64,000 bases of DNA. Origin: Chryseobacterium gambrini (GTDB lineage: Bacteria; Bacteroidota; Bacteroidia; Flavobacteriales; Weeksellaceae). The stretch's first letter is position 1, and each line of letters begins with the position of its first letter. The stretch covers positions 43,666 to 107,665 of the forward strand of contig NZ_FTOV01000013.1 in NCBI RefSeq assembly GCF_900156825.1. The letters are read 5' to 3'. Shown here in pieces: positions 43,280 through 50,533 of this stretch. The notes under the pieces were generated by a model, which was not told the origin of the DNA, did no database searches, and was given only the letters and a program-made list of their open reading frames with translations. Position numbers and translations under genes: made by a program.

Positions 43280-43990
43280 TTAATCTAAAAAATAGGGTGA
43301 AAAATCAATTCCCTGAAAACAGCCTGCCATTGGCAAAACGTTATCGCCGTTCATCGTGACTTCATATTCTTCGCAGGTGAGCTGTGAAACTTTCTGATAC
43401 CAGCTTTTCTGGTGTTCTTTCTGAATGTTGTCCAGTTTAATTAAACAATGCAGTCCGCCATTGGTTTTGATAAAGGTAAGACAGTCTGGGTTTAAGCAGT
43501 CTGCAATGTCTTCTCTGAATTTCTCAATGGCTTGTTGATGGTTTTCTATTCGGAAATCAATATCGAGATCAAAGAATATTTTTCGTGAAGTGGTGGTCTG
43601 AATAAGATTTAAAGCCAACGTATGGGGATTGATGGCGTTATCTTTCCGGATGAGTTTTTCCGAAATTTCTTTCATTAAAAACAATGAAGCATTGTGAAGG
43701 TCGCGCGGGTTGGGAGTGATGTAAATCGCGAGGTTATCCTGAGAAACTTCGGTATTTCCGGATTCGTACAAACCTGCCGGAATTTCGAGCTGCCTGATTT
43801 TCTGAAGCAGTCTTTCTTTGGTTGAGGTAAATCGTTTTAACTGTGCTTTATCGGCTTTCAGCCCTGTTTCTGGGTTGTATTTTTTTCTTGCAAGAAGGGC
43901 AACATAATATTGTTCATTGGGCAGTAGTTCTGGAAGCCAGTCTATGAATTGCTGTAATTTTTCTTCGTTGTGTATGATTTTGTAGTTCAT
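43280..43990 (-). CDS. Possible archaeo-eukaryotic primase-fold protein
   Basis: A 236-residue protein of unknown function. Two segments resemble the AEP (archaeo-eukaryotic primase) core: IFFDLDIDF at residues 138-146 (Asp141, Asp143, Asp145, like hhhDhD) and KTNGGLHCLIKLD at 175-187 (like the motif-II s-G-H block with His181); a following LPMAGCFQG could match the third. The N-terminal 100 residues are helical. If correct it would be a template-dependent or independent RNA/DNA polymerase-like enzyme in the operon. The likeness is short motifs only. Confidence 0.45.
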   Translation of the reverse strand: MNYKIIHNEEKLQQFIDWLPELLPNEQYYVALLARKKYNPETGLKADKAQLKRFTSTKERLLQKIRQLEIPAGLYESGNTEVSQDNLAIYITPNPRDLHNASLFLMKEISEKLIRKDNAINPHTLALNLIQTTTSRKIFFDLDIDFRIENHQQAIEKFREDIADCLNPDCLTFIKTNGGLHCLIKLDNIQKEHQKSWYQKVSQLTCEEYEVTMNGDNVLPMAGCFQGIDFSPYFLD

Positions 43991-43996
43991 TGGTTT

Positions 43997-44965
43997 TTAA
44001 TTTTGTTTTTGAAATTCAATAACCTTATCAATCCATTCCAAAATAGTATTTTCCAGTGCTTGTAAATTTTCGAGTTCGTAATTTTTTTTGTCTGAATGTG
44101 ATAATATACCTGCTTTATGTATTTTTTCTTTAATTTTAAAGATAAAATGTGTTTGTGGAAGATCTAATATTGCACCGCCGCCATAATAGCCAAATGTATT
44201 ATTTTCATGAACTGTTTTTAGAAATTGAAATAAAATTTTCAGCGGAATTTGTCCTTGATTAACAAAATCTAGTTTTCTTCCGGAGCTTTCAGAAAATTCA
44301 TTTGAACAAATATGCAAATAATAATCAAAATCTTCATCAATTAATAAACGAATACTTCTTACTCTCAGGTCTCCTCTTAAGCCATCACTTTTACTAAAAT
44401 AAAAGATATAATTACTTTGAGAAAAACCTTCATCATTGATGTAAACAGGTAATCGGTATTTCCTTTTTCTGTAACCATTTTCATCTTTCACTGGATTTCT
44501 AAAGGAGAAAAATAAAACTTCATAAGATATTTTAGAAACTATAAAATCGTCTTTTTTGTTTAATCCGTTTGCATAGACAAAGGTTTCATTTTCCCAAGAG
44601 TAATTTTTTGTTTTAAGGTTCCATTTATTTTTAGTAAAAATAAATTCAATCCAATAATAACCGGAAAACTGTTCTGTTTTTAGAATAAAAACATCCCTAA
44701 ACTGTGGCGTGTAATTTATGCTTTTGAAAAAATTACCTCGTGTAAATTCATTGTATAAGTCGGTTATGTTTTGTGAAATTTCATTAAAATTTTTGACATC
44801 CTCAAATATTTTTTTCCAGGGAAATTGCATACCAATAATTGTAGACTCTCTATCTTTAAAATTTGGTAAATAACGCTTTATTGCCCAATTAAAATCAGTT
44901 TCCTGATGGGGTTGGTTGATGGTGATAATACTTTCTTTTTCCATGGTTATGTTTTTAAAATTCAT
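43997..44965 (-). CDS. Hypothetical protein, operon-specific paralog of the 303-aa protein
   Basis: A 322-residue protein. Start at 44965 overlaps the end of the Thg1-like gene by 11 bases; an internal ATG at 44944 is an alternative. It shows WAIKRYLPNFKDRESTIIG, then INYTPQFRDVFILK and WNLKTKNYSWEN, the same order of features as its partner, so they are probably old duplicates. No catalytic motif recognised. Cytoplasmic. Confidence 0.55.
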   Translation of the reverse strand: MNFKNITMEKESIITINQPHQETDFNWAIKRYLPNFKDRESTIIGMQFPWKKIFEDVKNFNEISQNITDLYNEFTRGNFFKSINYTPQFRDVFILKTEQFSGYYWIEFIFTKNKWNLKTKNYSWENETFVYANGLNKKDDFIVSKISYEVLFFSFRNPVKDENGYRKRKYRLPVYINDEGFSQSNYIFYFSKSDGLRGDLRVRSIRLLIDEDFDYYLHICSNEFSESSGRKLDFVNQGQIPLKILFQFLKTVHENNTFGYYGGGAILDLPQTHFIFKIKEKIHKAGILSHSDKKNYELENLQALENTILEWIDKVIEFQKQN

Positions 44966-45704
44966 TCAAAAATAATCTATAATCTTCTCGTATCATCAAT
45001 TCCTTTTCCACAAACAATTCATTTCTCATACAATCTACCGTTTCCTGTGTTACAGGATTGTAGCCTTGTTTGTTAACTTCCTTATTAAATATTCCGACAC
45101 CGCGTTTTTGCCAAGACGGAAGATCGTTGTAATTGATTCCGTACTGAAAAAGCAGTTCATTTTTATCGGATGGTGACATTCTTTCAATTCTTTCGGTGGT
45201 TTGTTTTGCGTTGAATCCGTTGTTTCTCAACGTCCAGTAACAATAGGCTGAAAGGGAATTTCTGTGGGAATCTTCCTGTCTCCAACAAAAATAATCCGCG
45301 ATCATTTCACGATTCGGAATGGAAATCGTTCTGCAGTCGAAAACACAGATTTCCTGAAACTGCAGGCTGAAAAAAGCACTGGCTTCTCCCGCCAGAACAG
45401 AATTGATCTTCCTTACTTTTCTGCTGAAAGTCTGGTCGTCTTTATGGATCAGTAAAGAAATTTCATCACTCTGCGTGTAACCGTACAACACTCTAAACCC
45501 GATGGTAAAAAGGTGTTTCGTGGTATCGATCATTGCCTGACTAAATTTCGAATCAAAAGGTTTTTCCAGCGACAGTTTTTCTTTGGTAAGTCTGGTAAAT
45601 CCTCTTCCGTCGAGTCTCACGATAATAAAGTTTTCCGGAAGGATATACTGTTCCGAAAGGATTTCGTTTTTTCGCATTAGCGCTTCAATTTCTTCAAACT
45701 TCAT
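44955..45704 (-). CDS. Thg1-like protein (3'-5' RNA polymerase, tRNA-His guanylyltransferase family)
   Basis: A 249-residue member of the Thg1 family, which adds nucleotides in the 3'-5' direction to RNA 5' ends. The catalytic carboxylates are present: VRLDGRGFTRLTKE (Asp32, Gly33) and RVLYGYTQSDEISLLI (Asp80-Glu81), as in human Thg1 (Asp29, Asp76-Glu77). The C-terminal part matches bacterial Thg1-like proteins that repair truncated tRNA 5' ends. I chose ATG 45704, which overlaps the kinase-like gene end by 11 bases. Its presence beside a PNK-like kinase, nucleotidyltransferases and rtcB points to RNA repair. Confidence 0.85.
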   Translation of the reverse strand: MKFEEIEALMRKNEILSEQYILPENFIIVRLDGRGFTRLTKEKLSLEKPFDSKFSQAMIDTTKHLFTIGFRVLYGYTQSDEISLLIHKDDQTFSRKVRKINSVLAGEASAFFSLQFQEICVFDCRTISIPNREMIADYFCWRQEDSHRNSLSAYCYWTLRNNGFNAKQTTERIERMSPSDKNELLFQYGINYNDLPSWQKRGVGIFNKEVNKQGYNPVTQETVDCMRNELFVEKELMIREDYRLFLNEF

Positions 45705-46128
45705 AATCGCTGATTTCAAATTTGTAGTCTCTTATTTTCACATGGAATATTTTATCAAAACCTTCTTCAATGGAAGGCTTTTCGAGGTCTGTGTATTTTG
45801 CTTTTATTCCGATCTCGCTGATGGAGTCTTTTCTGTTTTTATTCCGTTCCAGAGAATCCTGAATGCTGCTTTCAAAATAATATGCAATGATTTCGTATTT
45901 GTTCTGTCGGGCAGGTTCAATGTATTTTCTTCTGCTTTCTCTGGTCACATTTGTATTGTCAATAACTATTTTGGACTGTGTTTCAAAACAGTACTTAAGC
46001 AGTTTTCCTTCTTTGTTTCGGGTATTCAGCAAATCCATGCTGATCCTGATGTGCGAATTGAAAAAAAGCTCCTTGTAGAAGGAACTTTTTCCGCTTGCGG
46101 GAATCCCGATGAATATGATGATCTGCAT
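45694..46128 (-). CDS. P-loop polynucleotide kinase-like protein
   Basis: A 144-residue protein with a Walker A motif, IFIGIPASGKSSFYKE (GIPASGKSS at residues 8-16), then IDNTNVTRESRRKYIEPAR, the arrangement of T4 polynucleotide kinase/zeta-type AAA proteins. It would phosphorylate RNA or DNA 5'-OH ends, preparing them for ligation. It is short, so only the kinase domain is present, with no phosphatase domain. It overlaps the Thg1-like gene and follows the ATP-grasp gene by 2 bases. Confidence 0.8.
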   Translation of the reverse strand: MQIIIFIGIPASGKSSFYKELFFNSHIRISMDLLNTRNKEGKLLKYCFETQSKIVIDNTNVTRESRRKYIEPARQNKYEIIAYYFESSIQDSLERNKNRKDSISEIGIKAKYTDLEKPSIEEGFDKIFHVKIRDYKFEISDYEV

Positions 46129-46130
46129 TT

Positions 46131-46862
46131 TTAATTCTTTATACAGCTTTTCACAACAACCTCCAAAACCTTCTCCGCATCACAACTATACAAACCGGAA
46201 CACCAAGCAGGATTGGCTTCAATTAAAGCCCAGCCTTTTCCTTTGATGATCCCGAAATCCAGAACAATCGCTTTGGGTAGCGTTTCCCCGTATTGCTGAA
46301 TAAAATTTTTGAAAAAATCAAAAAGTTCTTTCTGTTCGTTTTCAGAAAGCGGATCGGTGTCAAAAACGTCATTTCTCCAATAAGAAGAATGGGTTTTTAT
46401 TTGATTATTTAAGACAAAACATCTTACTTCCAGTTCCCATTCTACCACTTCGGAAGTAAAAACCCTGCTTTCCAGATCCAGTGTGTCAAAACCTTTAATG
46501 TTGGTGACTTTATCAAAAACTCCGGCTTTAAAATTTTTAAAATCGGAACATTTGATGAAAATATTTTCTTCATGCACGAAATCTTTCAGCTTTCCGTAAG
46601 AAATTTTCCTTTGGGTAAATTCCTCCGAAACTTTTGAAAGCCAGTCGTCATCAGGTTTTGTCAACGTAAGATTGCATTGTTCCGCCACAATTTCAGCATA
46701 AATATCTTCGCCATACACCGCAATCACGTCTGCACGAAATTCTTCGGGAACATTCCATTTTGCATTGAATCGGCTCAACTCGTAGGGTGAATTGAGGGAT
46801 GCTTTTTTCAGATTGTTGCTGTCTTCCGTGTACATGGGAGAGAGCGCGATGAGGTTTTTCAT
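46131..46862 (-). CDS. ATP-grasp domain protein
   Basis: A 243-residue protein with an ATP-grasp fold, of the DUF4343-like kind. The C-terminal half carries the metal/ATP region IVLDFGIIKGKGWALIEANP and CSGLYSCDAEKVLEVV. It begins MKNLIALSPMYTEDSNNLKK. ATP-grasp proteins are ligases; some operate in RNA-repair operons as ligases of other acceptors. Here it may supply a second ligation or modification activity. Substrate unknown. Confidence 0.7.
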   Translation of the reverse strand: MKNLIALSPMYTEDSNNLKKASLNSPYELSRFNAKWNVPEEFRADVIAVYGEDIYAEIVAEQCNLTLTKPDDDWLSKVSEEFTQRKISYGKLKDFVHEENIFIKCSDFKNFKAGVFDKVTNIKGFDTLDLESRVFTSEVVEWELEVRCFVLNNQIKTHSSYWRNDVFDTDPLSENEQKELFDFFKNFIQQYGETLPKAIVLDFGIIKGKGWALIEANPAWCSGLYSCDAEKVLEVVVKSCIKN

Positions 46863-46878
46863 GGCATTATTTTTATTT

Positions 46879-47628
46879 CTAATGTATTAATATTTCTCTA
46901 AAAACCTTCTCCATTTCGTTTTTATCCGAATTTCCTCCTTTCAGACTTTTCGCTTTTTCTTCATTATCCAGTATGGTCTTCTCTAAAAATCCGAAGAGTT
47001 CCCAGTCATTCGGATGATGGTAAGATTCTCCTTTGGTAGATTTTAAAGCGATTAAATTTTCTATTTTCGTTCTTGTAAAATCATCGACCAAAACCAGTAA
47101 TTCACTGAACAAAACAGGCGGAACTGTCCCTTTATCCAATATCCATTTTCCGGTTAAGGTAGTTCTTAGGCAGTAAAAGTAAGATTTCAGTTTCACCTCA
47201 TCAAGTCTGCATGCTTCGAGATATTTTTTGCTCATGCTTGAATAGTGATAAAATACCGCTATCGGAGAAAAGCATTTGTCCGCCAAAGGTTTAAACAGAT
47301 CGTAAAATTTTTCATTTTTCACATAAACGACAGGAGAGTAGAACCAACTCAATAAAGCCGCGTTTGACTTCAACAATAGATGGAACGTTTTTCTGAGATC
47401 CCATCCGGAACCGTCCAGATCGTCTTCCGTCATAAATTCTATGGTTTCATCTTTATCCCACGGCGAAAGATACCAGTCTTTTTCGTGTCGGTATATGAAG
47501 CGTATATCGTAATCGCTGTCCGGAGAAGCAAATCCCCACGCGCGGCTTCCCGATTCTACGGCAAGCAGTATTTCTACACCGCGCTTTGCTTCGACTTCTT
47601 TTAGTTTTTCTATTATTTTGGGTGTCAT
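46879..47628 (-). CDS. Minimal nucleotidyltransferase, first gene of the RNA-processing operon
   Basis: A 249-residue protein with the nucleotidyltransferase core ESGSRAWGFASPDSDYDIRF (Gly27-Ser28, Asp39-x-Asp41), then a helical acceptor-binding part (LKSNAALLSWFYSPVVY). Same family as the 361-aa protein that ends the operon. It lies downstream of a terminator, so it probably has its own promoter. Likely modifies RNA ends or a protein partner. Confidence 0.8.
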   Translation of the reverse strand: MTPKIIEKLKEVEAKRGVEILLAVESGSRAWGFASPDSDYDIRFIYRHEKDWYLSPWDKDETIEFMTEDDLDGSGWDLRKTFHLLLKSNAALLSWFYSPVVYVKNEKFYDLFKPLADKCFSPIAVFYHYSSMSKKYLEACRLDEVKLKSYFYCLRTTLTGKWILDKGTVPPVLFSELLVLVDDFTRTKIENLIALKSTKGESYHHPNDWELFGFLEKTILDNEEKAKSLKGGNSDKNEMEKVFREILIH

Positions 47629-48027
47629 GATTTTTAAATTTTATACAAAATAAAAAATATCCTGCGCAATCTTTTTACGCAGGATTATTTTATGTAAAAC
47701 TCGTCTAAACTTTTTACCACAAAAGATGCAAAAGATTTTACACTTTAGTTTTTTAAGTTTAATACTTAAATGGAAAGCAAGAGCACATAAGTTAAAAAAA
47801 AATCAAAGATTTTTAAAAACTATTGTGAGCTTTTTCATTTATAATGATCAACTTTAAATAAAAAATTTAGTAGATCTTTTGTTACTTTTGCGGTTAAATA
47901 AAAGTTTAAACAGACTTGTTTTTATCATTAGATGAACGAAGTGCCCTTGCGAATAAATAAATAAAATCATTTTAATAAATATAACTTTGTGTGTATTGCG
48001 TTAAAATTATTTAACCTTAAAAATTTA
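47629..48027. other. Intergenic region with terminator and degenerate repeat R5
   Basis: No gene. It contains the hairpin at 47659-47686 (ATCCTGCG / CGCAGGAT, T-rich after) that ends the 583-aa gene unit, then a degenerate repeat (about 47710-47840, with ACCACAAAAGATGCAAAAG and AATCAAAGATTTTT) related to 52008-52130. Confidence 0.55.
47659..47690 (-). terminator. Terminator of the rtcB/tRNA-like/583-aa unit
   Basis: ATCCTGCG / CGCAGGAT stem; on the minus strand followed by ATTTTTTATTTT. It separates this unit from the eight-gene operon. Confidence 0.65.
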
Positions 48028-49779
48028 TCATTTAAAAATCTTCGTAAAACTGTCTTTCTCCAGATTCTCCAAAGAAAAATCAAAGTCGGCATTTTCTTTA
48101 TCATAAACGATTTCAGCCCCTAATTCCTGAATCAAAAGATTGAAGGATATCGGTTCGTACCATTGCTGATACAATGCATTCGTCGCCATTACGGAAATTT
48201 CTGTATTTCCTGAAACATGGGTATGTCCAGCTCCGAAATTCAGCAATACGAAACACTGTCTTCCGTCTTTTGGCAGCAATATTCCCAAAACGGTCTGCTT
48301 TTGTACGGATTGACATTTTGCTTCCGCAAAAAGATGGTTGGGATTCATCATATAATCGTAAGAAACGGCATCGCCTTTTCCGATAACTATTTTATATCCG
48401 CAGTCGCTGTTTCCGTTGAAAACGTTGTTCATTACCAGAGTCGGAGCCATTAAACCTGTGTTTGCGTAAAGATATTCTACAGCACCGTTTGGAGCAGAAG
48501 TGATATCTCCGGAATACATCAGTTGACCGGCATTTTGGTTGTAAGCTGCATTCCATCCGATTTTTCCGGCAATATTTAATCCTGAAAGGTCCAAATCATA
48601 AGCTCCCCATGCATTTTCCCAGTAAATTCCTACCGCTAATCTTTCTCCGAAGAATCTTGTTCCCGTCGGAATATTTCCTACAAACATCTTTTCAGAAGTC
48701 GGTAAGGCAAATTCTACATCTTCAGGGAAATAGAATTTCTTTCCTTCAAAACGATACTTTGATTTTAAATAGCTTAAAATAAAATCGTAGTTCAGTTCAT
48801 TCACAGAAGTTGCAATTGATTTTTTCGTCCACGATTTTCCGTTCCGGATTCTGTACACAAAAGTATCCTGACCGTACATTCTTGAATAACAAGCCGATAA
48901 AGCTTTAAACAAAGCAAACGGAGTGGCATTTTCCAGCCAGTGCAGATCGCTGTTTTCCAGCAACATATTGGTTGCGTTATTCAATGGATTCGAAATTAAT
49001 GGTTTATGATAAACCTTTGACAGCTTCGAAATTTTATTAATCACCTTTGGCGCCCTGTTTTTATAGGCTAAAAATAAAGGCTTGAAACGGTTAAAAATTT
49101 CCGCCATTTTTTCCAGTCCGAAACTTTCAAAAAGATAAGTCGGATTGAATTTGCTTTGCTTAATATCATTAATCAAATCATTGTTTTTAATTAATAATGT
49201 TTCTTTTGTGGTTTTGTAGATCACGTAACGTAAAAATTCAACATTATTTTCAGGATAAACATCGTAACGGTCGGCAATTTTTATGATGGCTTCTTTGTTT
49301 CTGACATTTTCTTTTCCTGTAAAATCATATTCCAGTTCGTCGTGCAGAATAGATAGTAAATCATCAATCGTTTCTTCCTTCAAAGCGATTCCAGATCTTA
49401 GGATAGCAAGACATTTTTCCTGAAGTTCTTCTTCGGAGTAGGCTTTAATGACTTTGAAATTCAGCTTCAGATCCGGGATATTCAACACTTCATCCAGAAT
49501 GTATACTTCACCCTGAAATCTACTTCCATAAGTGGAAAAATAATGAAAGAGCTGTTCCATCAACAGTTCGAATCTAGTACTTTCTTTAATCTTCTGCCAA
49601 GATTTATGGAAGGTTTTGTTGAGATCATTTCCGTTCAGCTTTTCTTTAGCGTAGTAAGAAATAATTTCTTTTTTTGCCCACAATGCAGAAGGTTCGATGA
49701 TGAAACCATCCTGAGAAATAAATACTTCAGCATCCGATTCTTTTGCCAGTACAGCGTTGAATAATTTTAATGTTTGCAT
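48028..49779 (-). CDS. Possible scaffold protein of the RNA-ligase system (MXAN_6230/SCO0854-like)
   Basis: A 583-residue soluble protein. Blocks such as VEFLRYVIYKTTKETLLIKN, NRFKPLFLAYKNRAPKVI, KISKLSKVYHKPLISNPLN and YWENAWGAYDLDLSG recall a family annotated as MXAN_6230/SCO0854 RING-domain proteins, found next to rtcB in other bacteria; I do not see a clear RING zinc motif here. The helical middle could bind RNA. It is the last gene of the unit rtcB, hairpin RNA, tRNA-like RNA. It may bind the tRNA-like RNA. Identity rests on memory of similar proteins. Confidence 0.55.
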   Translation of the reverse strand: MQTLKLFNAVLAKESDAEVFISQDGFIIEPSALWAKKEIISYYAKEKLNGNDLNKTFHKSWQKIKESTRFELLMEQLFHYFSTYGSRFQGEVYILDEVLNIPDLKLNFKVIKAYSEEELQEKCLAILRSGIALKEETIDDLLSILHDELEYDFTGKENVRNKEAIIKIADRYDVYPENNVEFLRYVIYKTTKETLLIKNNDLINDIKQSKFNPTYLFESFGLEKMAEIFNRFKPLFLAYKNRAPKVINKISKLSKVYHKPLISNPLNNATNMLLENSDLHWLENATPFALFKALSACYSRMYGQDTFVYRIRNGKSWTKKSIATSVNELNYDFILSYLKSKYRFEGKKFYFPEDVEFALPTSEKMFVGNIPTGTRFFGERLAVGIYWENAWGAYDLDLSGLNIAGKIGWNAAYNQNAGQLMYSGDITSAPNGAVEYLYANTGLMAPTLVMNNVFNGNSDCGYKIVIGKGDAVSYDYMMNPNHLFAEAKCQSVQKQTVLGILLPKDGRQCFVLLNFGAGHTHVSGNTEISVMATNALYQQWYEPISFNLLIQELGAEIVYDKENADFDFSLENLEKDSFTKIFK

Positions 49780-49832
49780 TGTTTTTAGTTTAAAAAAATA
49801 AGTGAGGAGTAAGGTTCATTAAAAGTGAAGTG

Positions 49833-49937
49833 TTATAGGAACTCCTTTTACCTATAATTTTTAAAAGGCGGGGAGTAATTTTCCAAATAATTTATAGGAA
49901 CTCCCTTTGCCTTAAAGTTTTTTAAAAAGGCGGACAC
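49833..49937. repeat. Two direct imperfect repeats (family R6)
   Basis: TTATAGGAACTCCTTTTACC at 49833-49852 region and TTATAGGAACTCCCTTTGCC at 49892-49911 region, each followed by TTTTTAAAAGGCGG-like text. About 58 bp apart. Confidence 0.65.
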
Positions 49938-49974
49938 TTCGGCAAGCTCAGTGTAACATTTTTAGCTAAAATAT

Positions 49975-50065
49975 TCAGCATTAAATTTTATCGAAGATAA
50001 AATCCTTGCGCCTTAAAATTGTAGTTGTTAAAATAAATTGCGCCTTTGTGTATATCTAACAATTT
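49975..50065. repeat. Degenerate intergenic repeat R5 copy
   Basis: TTGCGCCTTAAAATTG and AATTGCGCCTTTGTG, related to the motif at 5143-5153. Confidence 0.4.
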
Positions 50066-50080
50066 TTTTTCATTCTTTTG

Positions 50081-50189
50081 AGGAACAGGCAGGACTCGAA
50101 CCTGCGACCCACAACTTTGAAGTTTACAGGAACTTTATTTGCCAAAAGCGAAAAGTAATCTGTTGCTCTACCATCTGAGCTACTGTTCC
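50081..50189 (-). ncRNA. tRNA-like RNA with extended anticodon arm, beside rtcB
   Basis: Read on the minus strand, 109 nt. Acceptor GGAACAG (1-7) pairs with CTGTTCC (102-108). D-arm GCTC/GAGC with loop AGATGGTA. T-arm GCAGG-TTCGAGT-CCTGC (85-101) is canonical. The anticodon region is abnormal: 45 nt or more lie between D-arm and T-arm beyond the normal set. One fold: ACAG(27-30)/CTGT(61-64), internal loop, ACTTT(34-38)/AAAGT(54-58), GC/GC hairpin, then a second small stem AACT/AGTT (66-69/74-77). Another fold pairs 27-30 with 76-79, leaving a 45-nt loop. The discriminator is U, unusual for tRNA. So it is tRNA-shaped outside, not a normal tRNA inside. Between rtcB and the 583-aa gene, same strand. 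Confidence 0.8.
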
Positions 50190-50190
50190 T

Positions 50191-50207
50191 ACCTTATGAT
50201 TAAAGGT
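50191..50207 (-). other. Small hairpin immediately 5' of the tRNA-like RNA
   Basis: On the minus strand ACCTT-TAATCAT-AAGGT ends one base before the tRNA-like 5' end. Could mark a processing site. Confidence 0.4.
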
Positions 50208-50213
50208 TTTCAT

Positions 50214-50246
50214 TAAACCCTACAGGCTTTTACACCTGCAAGGTTT
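50214..50246. repeat. Hairpin AAACC...CAGG / CCTG...GGTTT
   Basis: A stem-loop in the style of repeats common in Flavobacteriia; no gene. Confidence 0.45.
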
Positions 50247-50345
50247 GGTTATTAGTTTTGTTTTTGTTAACGCATTGTTCTTAATCTGTTTTTACGGATA
50301 ATTTTGAACTCTTAACTTCCAATAATCTGACTTCGGAAAGTGAAG

Positions 50346-50479
50346 CGTTAAGAAAATTTAAAATTAATCCGTTAAAAAATTCCCATTGTCTGAAGCGCGA
50401 CTGCACTTTTGAACCGAAGAACTTATCTTGAATTCGCGCAAGTTTTGGGAATTTTAGGATTAAGTTTTAATTTTTAGCG
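50346..50479 (-). ncRNA. 134-nt long-hairpin segment between rtcB and the tRNA-like RNA (candidate second RNA)
   Basis: Arms CGTTAAGAAAATTTAAAATT (from 50346) and its partner ending AATTTTTAGCG (50479) are near complementary over about 24 bases; inner pairs AAAATTCCCA (50376-50385) with TGGGAATTTT (50446-50455) and GCGCGA (50395-50400) with TCGCGC (50434-50439). Paired segments therefore stack over the whole length. No ORF. It could be a structured RNA, a Y-RNA-like element or a repeat. Confidence 0.5.
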
Positions 50480-50505
50480 GAAATTTCCAGGTCTTGAACT
50501 TTTTG

Positions 50506-50531
50506 TTTCTTTTGTTTCAAGACAAAAGAAA
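50506..50531 (-). other. 10-bp hairpin directly after rtcB stop
   Basis: TTTCTTTTGT / ACAAAAGAAA with loop TTCAAG, 2 bases from the stop. It lacks a T run in the minus direction, so it may be an RNA-stability or processing element rather than a terminator. Confidence 0.4.
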
Positions 50532-50533
50532 TT

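Noticed and set aside
50081..50189. Ordinary tRNA with a group I intron
   Set aside because: The extra segment is far too short for a group I intron and has none of its conserved cores.
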